Shown in pieces: positions 16,338 through 24,748 of a stretch of DNA of 64,000 nt. Every line of letters begins with the position of its first letter. Position 1 is the stretch's first letter. The stretch is from JAISGQ01 sp964500965 (GTDB lineage: Bacteria > Bacillota > Clostridia > Oscillospirales > Acutalibacteraceae). Under the pieces are notes generated by a model that ran no database searches, was not told the origin of the DNA, and was given only the letters and a program-made list of their open reading frames with translations. The DNA is taken from the NCBI GenBank assembly GCA_964500965.1, contig CAZCQZ010000004.1:46601-110600 (forward strand), in the 5' to 3' direction. The position numbers and the translations under genes were made by a program.

Positions 16338-18521
16338 TCAGTGCTGAATGAGAACGGAATCCTCGGTTATAGGCTGAATGTCATAGCCCTGTGCAAGCAG
16401 ATATTCGATAATTGCCGGCAAAGCCTCAACCGTAGTCCTTTTGCCCGAACCGGTGTCATGCATCAGAATATTTACGGTAGTTTTGTTTTTACAGCCCTTT
16501 TTCACATTATTTATAATCGTGTTTTTGGCAATGTTATTACCGCTGGCATCACCGCTGGAAACATTCCAGTCGTGATAATAATAGCCGTTTGCGGGAACTG
16601 ATTTTTTCAGCTTTGCCATAAGACCGGAACAGTACTTTTTGTAAACGGTGTTGCTTGAGCCGCCGGGGAAACGAATGATGTTTGAGCGCACACCGGTAAG
16701 GCTGTATATCTTATCGGAAATTTTATCAAGCTCTTTAAAGAACGCACTTTCACTGGCGTAAATTTTTGAATAATTGTGCGAATAGGTGTGCAGTCCTATG
16801 CTGTGACCGCGTTCGACAATCGCTTTATATTCTGCATCTCTGCCGCTCTTACCGATAACAAAGAATGTTGCTTTAACATCGTATCTGTCAAGAATGTCAA
16901 GAATTTTAAATGTGTTGCAGGAAGGACCGTCATCGAAAGTCAGATATGCGACCTTTTTGGTTATTTTGCCGCTCTTGGCACTGCTGTATGAGCTGAGAAC
17001 CTCGGTATCATCGACATTGCGATATGCGCGAACCTTGTAATAATACGCCTTGTTCACGGTGCGGTCATTATCGGTAAAGTTTACATTGTCGCCACTGTCG
17101 GTCTTTCCGATTTGGTTGTAAGTGCCGCTTGAAGATGTTGCACGGTAGACATAGTAGCCGTCGGCACCGCTGATTTGCTTCCAGCTTACCGTGAGAGCGG
17201 TATCGCCGGACTTTTTAACGGAAGAGATCGCAGGGGAGGAAAGAGCAGGCTTTGCGGACACAACGGCGGAATTAGTGCCGATTCCCGTAAGACCGCTGCT
17301 GGTGCGATACGCCGCAACTTTATAATAGTATGTTTTGCCGAGGGTAAGCCCCGCATCCTTGTAGCTTTTTGAAGTGGTACGTCCGATTTCCGTATATTCG
17401 CCGTCGGAGGAATCGCTTCTGTAAATAACATAGCCTGTTGCACCGGAAACGCCGCCCCAGCTTACGGCAATGCTGTTGTATGAGGCGCTTGAAGCCTTGA
17501 CGGAGGAGGGTTTAGACATGACCGGCGCTATGCTCTTAACCGCAGTTGCGGCACTTTCGGAGCCGCTTCGTGTTGCGGTAACTTTGTAATAATAAGTCAC
17601 GCCCGGTACAACGCTGGTGTTTTTAAAGGAGCGCTTGCCTGAGCCGGTAGTGCCCAGCAGCTTGTATTCGCCGTCCGGGTCGGTTGAGCGGTATACCTTG
17701 TATCCGGTCGCGCCTTTGACGGCGTACCACGAAACGTTGATGTAATAGGAAGATTTTTTCAGAGTGAGTGTTGACGGCGCGGACAGATATGCGCGACCGG
17801 TAACAATGTCTGTGGCAGGTCCGTAAACCCTTGATTTACCGGAATTTCTGTAGGCACGAACTTTGTAATAATAGGTTTTGCCCGTGGTGACGGAAGTGTT
17901 TGTCCATGAAAGAGTAGAGCCGCTTGTAATGCGCTTTAAAGCAGTGTATGTGCCGTCCTTTGATGTTGCACGGTATATGGTATATCCGCTTGCACCGGCA
18001 ACCTTGCTCCAGCTCAGCTTAATGCTGCTGTACGAATAGCGGACAGCTTTAAGATTTTTCGGCTGTGCAGGCAGAGCCTTGGCGGAAGCGATATTTGAAA
18101 AAGCTGTGTACACGCCCTCGGAATTTACCGCGCGCATTTTGTAATAATATGTTTTGTTAAAAGTCCTGCCGCTGTTTGTGCATGATGTTTCACTGCCGTC
18201 AACGGTCAGCTTTTTAGAGTAACTGCCGCCTTTGGAGGTGGCGCACCAGATTTCATAGGAATCTGCGCCCTCAACGGCGTTCCACGAAAGAGCAATGCTG
18301 TTGTGGCCGGCGCTTTCAGCTTCCAGCGTGACCGTAAGCTCGTCAAAATCGGGAGTGGGAACGGGGTCGGTAGCGGAAGCGTTGTCCGAGCTTGATATAA
18401 TGTCAGAACCGCTTACTTCCGTAGCGTAAACCGGTCTGACCGATGTGAAAGTGCCGCCTGTCAGACAGCCTGCGGCAAGTATTACTGCGGCAAGTAATAA
18501 TGCTGTAAATCTTTTGAACAT
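16338..18521 (-). CDS. Secreted polysaccharide deacetylase with five FN3 repeats
   Basis: A 727-residue protein: signal peptide (residues 1-34, with a Cys at 19 that could be a lipobox), a Ser/Asp-rich linker, five fibronectin type III-like repeats of about 90 residues (each with a W-x-x-V-x-GA-x-x-Y core and a TYYYKV strand) from about 62 to 520, then a NodB domain. NodB motifs: TFDDGP (528-533), the metal-binding His pair in HTYSH (578, 582), RFPGG, DWN and LMHD. CE4 enzymes of this type remove acetyl groups from peptidoglycan GlcNAc, chitin or xylan. The FN3 repeats probably space the enzyme from the surface or bind glycan. A terminator of the GGCTGTAAAA type follows. Confidence 0.9.
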   Translation of the reverse strand: MFKRFTALLLAAVILAAGCLTGGTFTSVRPVYATEVSGSDIISSSDNASATDPVPTPDFDELTVTLEAESAGHNSIALSWNAVEGADSYEIWCATSKGGSYSKKLTVDGSETSCTNSGRTFNKTYYYKMRAVNSEGVYTAFSNIASAKALPAQPKNLKAVRYSYSSIKLSWSKVAGASGYTIYRATSKDGTYTALKRITSGSTLSWTNTSVTTGKTYYYKVRAYRNSGKSRVYGPATDIVTGRAYLSAPSTLTLKKSSYYINVSWYAVKGATGYKVYRSTDPDGEYKLLGTTGSGKRSFKNTSVVPGVTYYYKVTATRSGSESAATAVKSIAPVMSKPSSVKASSASYNSIAVSWGGVSGATGYVIYRSDSSDGEYTEIGRTTSKSYKDAGLTLGKTYYYKVAAYRTSSGLTGIGTNSAVVSAKPALSSPAISSVKKSGDTALTVSWKQISGADGYYVYRATSSSGTYNQIGKTDSGDNVNFTDNDRTVNKAYYYKVRAYRNVDDTEVLSSYSSAKSGKITKKVAYLTFDDGPSCNTFKILDILDRYDVKATFFVIGKSGRDAEYKAIVERGHSIGLHTYSHNYSKIYASESAFFKELDKISDKIYSLTGVRSNIIRFPGGSSNTVYKKYCSGLMAKLKKSVPANGYYYHDWNVSSGDASGNNIAKNTIINNVKKGCKNKTTVNILMHDTGSGKRTTVEALPAIIEYLLAQGYDIQPITEDSVLIQH

Positions 18522-18776
18522 TTAACATCCCTCCATTTAATACCGGTAAAATTTTAGCACAAACAGCCGCAGGTTACAATACCTGTACAAAATATTTTGG
18601 GATTTATTATACAAAGAAAAAGACACGGCAATATATTTGACAAAGAGGGCGGTTTATTTTATACTACTGTTTAATAAAAATATTCGGTTACAAACGGTCT
18701 GATTTGTTTATGGCTTTGTCTGTCGCGTTTTTATTAGCGATATATTTTTTCAAAGACCATTTGGGAGGGATAGCAA

Positions 18777-20315
18777 ACGGAAACCCTTATTATAGTATCG
18801 GGCGAGGGCAGCTCGAGACGAAAGCTTCGCCAGCTTGCGGACTGGAATGCAAACGGCTTTTCTCTGTTAGCCGAAATTCACGGGCGTGATGATGCCGTTT
18901 CCGCGATAATATCCCGTTCTCCGTCTCTTGTAATCATTGATGCGGCGATTGCGTTTTCCGAGCTGCGCGACATTTTGGAGATAACAAGAGCCAGGGGATT
19001 TGAGGGGCATTTTTTTCTTGTTTCATCAAAATCCGATTTTAAAGCCGCGCAGATTGCCGTCAAATACGGCGCGGACAGATATATTGTCACTCCGATTGAG
19101 CCTGCTGAATTTTCCGCGGAGCTGAAGCTTTTAAGGCAGCGCATGGAAAAACAGAAGAAAGAATCGGAAATGCTTAAATATTGCGGAGAATGCACCTTTC
19201 GAGAGCTTCTCCGTGAAACGGTAACAAACGGAAAGCTTCCGGATGTGACGGTTATCAACGCCTTTGAAATGCAGGCTGACCGGTATCAGGTTGCAATACT
19301 TGAGCCGATTTCCGTTGACGGTCGTGTGGCACACATCACTTTTTCCGAACTGGTAAAAAATTCGGGAATAGACAGAATTTCATTTAACAGCTTCGCAATC
19401 GACGATGCGGAGGTTGTCTTGATAAAGGGTGCTCAATCCGTGGAAGCGGCGAATGCGGTGTTTCGCGATTTCAGTGTCCGCGCCAAGGACAGTGCCGGAT
19501 TTTTTCTTTCGCTCGGCAACGCCGTTTCTTCACTTGATGACGTGAACCTCTCGTATTCGCAGGCTAAATACGCCGCAGAGCGAAAATTTCTGGTTTCCGT
19601 CGATACATTTATTTTAACCTATGAAAGCACTGCGGCGTTAAAATGCGACAGCCTGTCCGAAGCGCAGATGTCTTTGTTTTGCCGGAAATTTCTGGATTGT
19701 CTGCAAACATTCAAGCGGCATAATGTCAAGAGCGTTACCGATTCTCTGCGAGATTATCTTGTATCTACACAGGCGTCCTGCGCGGAGGCAAAGCTGTTTC
19801 TTACAGACCTGCTGCTGCAAATCAAAGAAGCCTTTATGCGACTTTACACCAGCGCGAACATTCCCTTTGCATCAAATTCGGAAATACTCACGCTGATTGA
19901 GCGCAAAACCTTTCTTTATGAGGTGCTTGCTTTTTATTCCGAGCAATTTGACCTTATTATGTCCAACATCGGAGGAACATCACGCGATTCTGTGCTTGAT
20001 GATATTTTTTACTATATTTCCCATAATTACAGCAGCCCCATAAAGCTGGAAACCCTTGCTTCTCTGTTCGGATATAACAGTGCCTATTTAGGCAAGATTT
20101 TCCACAAGGCGGCAGGCATGAGCTTTAACAGCTATGTGGACAGGTTGAGGGTGGAGCATTCCATGAAGCTGCTCAGGGACAGCGATATGAAAGTTTATGA
20201 AATCGCAAGACAGGTCGGGTACAAAAGTGTTGATTATTTTCACAAAAAATTCCGTGCAATCACCGGAGAAAGCCCTGCCGAATATCGCAAGCGCATTCAA
20301 CCTGATAGCGAGTAG
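18777..20315 (+). CDS. YesN-like AraC transcription regulator with degenerate receiver; start codon unclear
   Basis: The C-terminal 100 residues are an AraC/XylS double helix-turn-helix (KLETLASLFGYNSAYLGKIF; VYEIARQVGYKSVDYFHKKF). The N-terminal part reads as a response-regulator receiver: TLIIVSGEG, then SPSLVIIDAA, FFLVSS and YIVTPIEP. The presumed phospho-Asp is kept, but the acidic pair is missing and the conserved Lys is Thr. No ATG, GTG or TTG occurs in frame from the TAG at 18771 to TTG 18975, which lies inside the receiver. A GGAGG at 18764-18768 sits 8 bases before ACG 18777, just where an ATG would be, giving about 512 residues. Either ACG is used or the start has been lost. By family it would control carbohydrate genes. 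Confidence 0.75.
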   Translation, partial: TETLIIVSGEGSSRRKLRQLADWNANGFSLLAEIHGRDDAVSAIISRSPSLVIIDAAIAFSELRDILEITRARGFEGHFFLVSSKSDFKAAQIAVKYGADRYIVTPIEPAEFSAELKLLRQRMEKQKKESEMLKYCGECTFRELLRETVTNGKLPDVTVINAFEMQADRYQVAILEPISVDGRVAHITFSELVKNSGIDRISFNSFAIDDAEVVLIKGAQSVEAANAVFRDFSVRAKDSAGFFLSLGNAVSSLDDVNLSYSQAKYAAERKFLVSVDTFILTYESTAALKCDSLSEAQMSLFCRKFLDCLQTFKRHNVKSVTDSLRDYLVSTQASCAEAKLFLTDLLLQIKEAFMRLYTSANIPFASNSEILTLIERKTFLYEVLAFYSEQFDLIMSNIGGTSRDSVLDDIFYYISHNYSSPIKLETLASLFGYNSAYLGKIFHKAAGMSFNSYVDRLRVEHSMKLLRDSDMKVYEIARQVGYKSVDYFHKKFRAITGESPAEYRKRIQPDSE

Positions 20316-20411
20316 CATAAAAAATATTCCGAAATGTGTTTATAATGAAAAATAAACAAAGTTAACTGTCAAAATGCCTGAAATTTTTTCATCTGCGAAG
20401 AGGCGAAAAAC

Positions 20412-20440
20412 TTGACACGGCAGATATGAAATGCTATCCT
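20412..20440 (+). promoter_or_regulatory. Promoter of purC
   Basis: A perfect TTGACA (20412-20417), 17 bases, then TATCCT (20435-20440), 57 bases before the purC start. No purine riboswitch fold was evident in the short leader. Confidence 0.65.
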
Positions 20441-20496
20441 AAAACCCGTAAACAGGCGCATTTGCGACTGTAAAGGATTATAAAAGGAGAATTGCT

Positions 20497-21180
20497 ATGG
20501 AACTTATCTACAAGGGCAAAACAAAGGACGTATATAAGCTTGAAAACGGTAATGTGCTGCTCAAGTTTAAAGATGACTGTACCGGCAAGGACGGCGTGTT
20601 TGACCCCGGTGAAAACAGTGTAGGTCTTACCATTGAGGGCATCGGCAGAGAAAATCTCAAAACCTCTATTTACTACTTTGAGAAGCTTAAAGATGCCGGA
20701 ATTAAGACACACTATGTTTCCGCAAACATCGAAGAAGCTACCATGGAAGTTCTCCCTGCAACGGTTTTCGGTCACGGGCTTGAGGTTATATGCCGTCTTG
20801 TCGCAACCGGCAGCTTTATCCGCAGATACGGCGAATATATTGAGGACGGCACTGTTCTTGAGGGCGGCTATGTTGAGTGTACATTCAAGAACGATGCAAA
20901 GGGTGACCCCCTTGTAACAGGTGAGGGTCTTGCGGCTCTCGGCATTATGGACGAAAAGCTGTTTGCAAGCATGAAAGAGCAGACCCTTAAAATCACAAAG
21001 ATAATCGCGGACGATTTGAAAACCATCGGTCTTGACCTTTGGGACATCAAGTTTGAGTTCGGCTATAACAACGGTGAGGTAATTCTCATTGACGAAATTG
21101 CTTCCGGCAATATGCGTGTTTATAAGGGCGATACAATCGTTGAGCCTGTCGAGCTTACCAAGCTTATTCTTAACAGATAA
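20497..21180 (+). CDS. purC: Phosphoribosylaminoimidazole-succinocarboxamide synthase
   Basis: A 227-residue SAICAR synthetase. It joins aspartate to CAIR using ATP in purine synthesis. The family start YKGKTKDVYKL (ATP loop), the RLVATGSFIRRYG segment and the IDEIASGNMR motif are all present and the length is normal. AAAAGGAG precedes ATG 20497. It stands alone rather than in a pur operon, with its own promoter and a long perfect hairpin after it. Confidence 0.95.
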   Translation: MELIYKGKTKDVYKLENGNVLLKFKDDCTGKDGVFDPGENSVGLTIEGIGRENLKTSIYYFEKLKDAGIKTHYVSANIEEATMEVLPATVFGHGLEVICRLVATGSFIRRYGEYIEDGTVLEGGYVECTFKNDAKGDPLVTGEGLAALGIMDEKLFASMKEQTLKITKIIADDLKTIGLDLWDIKFEFGYNNGEVILIDEIASGNMRVYKGDTIVEPVELTKLILNR

Positions 21181-21189
21181 GGCATAATG

Positions 21190-21235
21190 TTTAAAGGGGC
21201 TGTAAAAAACGCAAGTTTTTTACAGCCCCTTTAAA
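21190..21235. terminator. 21-bp perfect hairpin, GCTGTAAAAAAC family
   Basis: TTTAAAGGGGCTGTAAAAAAC pairs perfectly with its complement around GCAA, 9 bases after purC. It is the longest member of the repeated hairpin family here. Confidence 0.75.
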
Positions 21236-21260
21236 ACACAGAGGAAAGAAAGGTGATATT

Positions 21261-21737
21261 ATGTCTGAGGAAAGCCGAAAGGATTTCAATGCCATGCTGG
21301 CAAACAGCAAGGATATGCCGAAAATTCAGATTATAACCGATATTAAAACCATAGAACGCTACGGCGGCAATCGTATGCTAATTGCGCCGCCGATTTTTTA
21401 TGACGAGCTTATGAAAAAAGTGCCGGAGGGCAGGCTGCTTACCGTGGCGCAGATGAGAGAGTATCTTGCAAAGCAAATCGGCGCGGACTTTACCGACCCC
21501 ATGACAGCGGGAATATTTGTAAATATTGTCGCGTGGGCGAGCTATCAGAGAAGTGAAAACATCACTCCGTATTGGAGGGTGCTGAAATCCGACGGAGAGC
21601 TGAACGCAAAATATCCGGAGGCTGTAGAAAAGCAAAAGAGTTTGCTTGAAGCAGAGGGACACATTGTGATTACAAAAGGTAATAAAAACATAAAGTATTA
21701 CGTCAAGGATTATAAAAACAGCTTAATTAAGCTGTAG
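21261..21737 (+). CDS. Alkyltransferase-like (MGMT-fold) protein
   Basis: A 158-residue protein. The stretch ITPYWRVLKSDGELNAKYPE followed by KQKSLLEAEGH matches the end of the O6-alkylguanine alkyltransferase fold (W-R-V-x-x-x-DG ... Q-x-x-LLxxEG), and TDPMTAGIFVNIVAWA resembles its helix-turn-helix. The PCHR active-site Cys motif is absent: there is no Cys where the acceptor would be. Alkyltransferase-like proteins bind damaged DNA without repairing it and recruit nucleotide excision repair; here the link is by resemblance only. AGAAAGGTG precedes ATG 21261. Confidence 0.65.
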   Translation: MSEESRKDFNAMLANSKDMPKIQIITDIKTIERYGGNRMLIAPPIFYDELMKKVPEGRLLTVAQMREYLAKQIGADFTDPMTAGIFVNIVAWASYQRSENITPYWRVLKSDGELNAKYPEAVEKQKSLLEAEGHIVITKGNKNIKYYVKDYKNSLIKL

Positions 21738-21805
21738 CGTAAAATTGACAATGCAAGGATAAAATGGTAAAATTCTTAAAAAGCTTTGAAAAGGAGAGCA
21801 TGAAA

Positions 21806-22738
21806 ATGAGCAGCTTTGAGAATTTAAGAATAGTCGATAATTTTTATCAGACCTCTCTGTTTTTTCCGATGCCCACAGTTATCGTAAGCACTCTTTGCGA
21901 GGACGGAAGTACAAATCTCGGTCCATATTCCCTTGTACAGCCGTACTATGTGGCAGGTAAGGATTACTACGCCATGCTTCTCTGTTGCCGAAATTCCTCG
22001 AATACAGCGCAGAATATTCTCAAAAACGGCAAATGTACTCTGAATTTTATTGATGATTCTCCGAAGAATTTCAAGGAAGCAGTCAAGCTTTCATGGCCCG
22101 GAGATAAGCCGGAGGAGAAGATGCCCAAGTGCAAATTCAAGCTTGAAAAAAGCCTTATTGAGGAGGAAAATCCTGAAGATAAGCGACCTATGGTGCTTAC
22201 AGATGCAATAGAAGCAATTGAATGCACCTGGATGCGTGAGCTTGACGGAGCGGACAGAGACGAACCGGGTCAGTTAAACGGCTATCAGCCGCCGTATCAC
22301 GATTTCAACGGTATAACCAGTGAGTTCGGCGCGCATTTTATCCTGAGAGTTGACAAAATTTTAATGAAGAAAAAGTACAGAGATGCCATAATAAACGGCG
22401 TCAGCGCAAAGGATTTCCCGTGTCTGCCGGTGGATTACGGCTATCGTGACAGCAAAAACTTCTGGTATCACAGGGCAAGAAAGATGAAAACGGAGCTTTT
22501 GCAGGTGCGCAAAACCACCCTTGAATCCGTTCGATATGCCGCAAAACGTGCAGACGATAAGGTGAAGTTTACAGATGAAGCCCTTACTACAGTGCTGGGA
22601 GTTCCCAGAGTTTTCCTGCCTCTGGTGCTTAAAGGCTGTGTTGACTGGGCAAAGGAAAACGGCGTTGAGCTTATAACCGCCGAACATATGCAGATAATCA
22701 ATGATAAACGCGCAAAGGAAAAGAATAAAAAAGCGTAG
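21806..22738 (+). CDS. Flavin reductase-like protein with C-terminal PCP_red-like domain
   Basis: About 310 residues. The first 200 or so resemble the FMN-binding split-barrel flavin reductase family (FPMPTVIVSTLCEDGSTNLG, LCCRNSSNTAQNI, FTLNFID-type strand). The last 70 residues (FTDEALTTVLGVPRVFLPLV ... GVELITAEHM) resemble the small helical domain found at the end of light-independent protochlorophyllide reductase subunit B and fused to varied redox proteins. It would bind FMN in the cytoplasm; partner and electron acceptor are unknown. ATG 21806 is 9 bases after AAGGAG; ATG 21800 is also possible. It lies between the alkyltransferase-like gene and an XRE regulator, probably one transcript. 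Confidence 0.72.
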   Translation: MSSFENLRIVDNFYQTSLFFPMPTVIVSTLCEDGSTNLGPYSLVQPYYVAGKDYYAMLLCCRNSSNTAQNILKNGKCTLNFIDDSPKNFKEAVKLSWPGDKPEEKMPKCKFKLEKSLIEEENPEDKRPMVLTDAIEAIECTWMRELDGADRDEPGQLNGYQPPYHDFNGITSEFGAHFILRVDKILMKKKYRDAIINGVSAKDFPCLPVDYGYRDSKNFWYHRARKMKTELLQVRKTTLESVRYAAKRADDKVKFTDEALTTVLGVPRVFLPLVLKGCVDWAKENGVELITAEHMQIINDKRAKEKNKKA

Positions 22739-22776
22739 CGTTTTCAACGGCAATTTAATTTTCAAAGAGGTTTTCA

Positions 22777-23376
22777 ATGAATAACATAAAATCCATTGTG
22801 GCAAAAAATATAACGGAGCTTAGGCAGAAAAAAGGCATGACCCAGCTTGAGCTTGCGGAAAGGCTGAATTACTCGGATAAGGCTGTTTCAAAATGGGAAC
22901 GTGCGGAATCAATGCCGGATATTTCGGTGCTTGTAGAGATTGCGGATATGTTCGACGTAACCCTCGATTACCTTGTGAGGGAGGAACATAAACAGCCCAA
23001 GCCGAAAAAGCAGAAGCAAAAGAAGAATTACAACCGTAAATTTGTGGCGGCGCTGTCGGTTTTGACTGTGTGGCTGGTTGCTTTTATCGCCTTTGTTGTG
23101 ATTTCCATAGCAACAAAGGGCTCTCCTGTCGAATGGCTTATGCTTGCTTATGCAGTGCCGGTTTCCATGATTGTGTGGCTGGTTTTCAACAGTATATGGT
23201 TTGATGTCAGGAAAAATTATCTGATAATTTCCATTCTCGTGTGGTCACTGCTTGTTGCGTTGCATCTGTCGTTTTTGCCTGCCGGTGTGAATCTGTGGCA
23301 ACTGTATCTGCTGGGAATTCCGGGGCAGATAATTATTATCGCGTGGTCAAAAGTCAAAGGCAATTCGCCGGAATGA
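22777..23376 (+). CDS. XRE-family regulator with membrane-spanning C-terminus
   Basis: A 199-residue protein. Residues 5-62 are a Cro/CI helix-turn-helix (MTQLELAERLNYSDKAVSKW), then a Lys/Gln-rich linker (about 70-85) and four hydrophobic helices to the end. HTH proteins tied to the membrane this way are common in Firmicutes and are thought to sense envelope state; the target here is unknown. AAAGAGG precedes ATG 22777. A terminator follows. Confidence 0.85.
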   Translation: MNNIKSIVAKNITELRQKKGMTQLELAERLNYSDKAVSKWERAESMPDISVLVEIADMFDVTLDYLVREEHKQPKPKKQKQKKNYNRKFVAALSVLTVWLVAFIAFVVISIATKGSPVEWLMLAYAVPVSMIVWLVFNSIWFDVRKNYLIISILVWSLLVALHLSFLPAGVNLWQLYLLGIPGQIIIIAWSKVKGNSPE

Positions 23377-23391
23377 CATATTAGATTGCTT

Positions 23392-23434
23392 AAAAGCCTG
23401 TGTGCGGAGCTTTGCGCCGCTACGCAGGCTTTTT
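23392..23434 (+). terminator. Rho-independent terminator
   Basis: AAAAGCCTG(T) pairs with (A)CGCAGGCTTTTT; the loop itself holds a GCGG/CCGC stem. It lies 15 bases after the XRE gene. Confidence 0.8.
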
Positions 23435-23465
23435 GCATCGAAAAGCCTATAAACAAGCCGATTCT

Positions 23466-23606
23466 ACTGTGAGTAGAGCTGTAGAATTTAAACTCTACAG
23501 CTCTACCGCCAACGGTATAGGCGGAGAAAAAGGGAGTAGGTTGAGTTTTTTAAGCTCAGGAGGATATACTGCAAACAGAGCCGCGACAGACGGCAGTATT
23601 ATCTAA
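23466..23606 (+). ncRNA. Candidate structured leader of the hemolysin III gene
   Basis: Between the upstream terminator and the gene at 23621 lie three stems in a row: GTAGAGCTGTAGA/TCTACAGCTCTAC (13 bp perfect, 23472-23506), TTGAG/CTCAG around ATTTTTTAAG-like loop sequence near 23542-23560, and ATACTGC/GCAGTAT (23565-23600) enclosing GCCG/CGGC. I do not recognise a named riboswitch. It could be a cis-acting RNA or simply an AT-rich promoter region with palindromes. Confidence 0.35.
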
Positions 23607-23620
23607 AAGGAGCAGTTAAA

Positions 23621-24292
23621 ATGACAAGAACCAAAATTTGTGACAGAGTACTTCCGGATTATACCGTAGGCGAAGAAATATTCAATACGTTGTCCCACGC
23701 GGCAGGAGCGATATTCGGCGTGTTCGCGCTGATAACGTGTGTGCTTGTACCGGCGTCAAGGGGCAATATTTGGGGCGTGGTCGGAGGAGCGATATACGGC
23801 GTTTCACTGGTATTGCTGTATACCATGTCAAGCGTGTATCACGGACTGCCGAAAAGCACCGGCAAAAAGGTTATGCAGGTGTTCGACCATTGCACTATAT
23901 ACTTTCTTATAGGCGGCACGTACACCCCGATTATATTCTGCGCTTTTCGCCCGTGTTCTCCCATATGGGCGTGGACGCTTTTCGGAATAGTATGGGGCTG
24001 TGCGATAATCGGAACGGTGTTCACCGCAATAGACCTGAAAAAATACAGCGCGCTTTCCATGGTGTGCTATATAGGTATGGGCTGGAGCATAGTTATCGCG
24101 GCAAAAACCGCAATGCAGGCAATGAGCACGGAGGCGTTGCTCTGGATATTCCTGGGCGGCGTGGCATATACCGCAGGAGCGGTGCTGTACGGTCTGGGAG
24201 TAAAACACAGATATATGCATTCGATGTTTCATCTGTTTTGTCTTGCCGGAAGCGTTATGCACTATATTGCGATAGTCGGTTACATTCTTTGA
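23621..24292 (+). CDS. Hemolysin III / PAQR family membrane protein
   Basis: A 223-residue protein with about seven membrane helices. It has the family landmarks NTLSHAAGAIFG, SSVYHGLP, DHCTIYFLIGGTYTP and the C-terminal HSMFHLFCLAGSVMHY, whose His residues match the conserved metal site of PAQR proteins. Relatives are called hemolysin III (YqfA); the true role is uncertain, probably membrane lipid homeostasis. AAAAGGAG precedes ATG 23621. It is a single gene between terminators. Confidence 0.9.
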   Translation: MTRTKICDRVLPDYTVGEEIFNTLSHAAGAIFGVFALITCVLVPASRGNIWGVVGGAIYGVSLVLLYTMSSVYHGLPKSTGKKVMQVFDHCTIYFLIGGTYTPIIFCAFRPCSPIWAWTLFGIVWGCAIIGTVFTAIDLKKYSALSMVCYIGMGWSIVIAAKTAMQAMSTEALLWIFLGGVAYTAGAVLYGLGVKHRYMHSMFHLFCLAGSVMHYIAIVGYIL

Positions 24293-24310
24293 TGCACCTA
24301 TTATATATAG

Positions 24311-24347
24311 AAAGCGGAGCTGTAGGTAAGAGAACAGCTCCGCTTTT
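24311..24347 (+). terminator. Rho-independent terminator
   Basis: AAAGCGGAGCTGT pairs with ACAGCTCCGCTTT around 10 bases, followed by a short T run, 18 bases after the hemolysin III gene. Confidence 0.85.
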
Positions 24348-24355
24348 GCGATTTA

Positions 24356-24748
24356 ATACATATTTATCAAACCTAAGAAACAAAACAAACAAATATTACC
24401 GAAAAATTTGACAGAAAATCAATCTGTTTCGGTTGCATTTTTAAGAGAATTGTGCTAATATGATAGTGAAAAACGGACAAATGAGTTAAATATTTGTCAA
24501 AAAACAGAATTTTCCTTTGTGAAAATCACAAGAAATTACAGTTGCGCAACCGTGTAATGGTAATTATTGAGAAGAATCCATATAATTATTGCCCATCATT
24601 TGACTATTTGCACTAAACAGGTAAAAAAAGTCATGTATATAATGTCAAAAATCAAGTGTTTTCATATTTGTTTACATAGTATAAACTAATACTTAGTACC
24701 GAATGTGATTGGCACTTGGTACAAAATAAACTTTTGGAGGAAGAAAAA
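24356..24748 (+). other. AT-rich regulatory region upstream of the glucan-use locus
   Basis: About 390 bases with no credible gene. It contains GTTTA-N7-TAAAC (around 24672-24689) and AGTACC...GGTAC (around 24695-24722) as inverted repeats near the start of the next gene, and a TATAAT at 24638-24643 without a good -35 box. I see no recognised riboswitch. Confidence 0.4.

Noticed and set aside
18704..18889. A 61-codon plus-strand frame before the AraC gene
   Set aside because: It overlaps the receiver-coding frame of the regulator, has no ribosome site and no recognisable domain. The regulator frame fits family sequence better.
20316..20496. Purine riboswitch before purC
   Set aside because: The leader after the promoter is only about 50 bases and shows no three-way junction with the conserved loop sequences.
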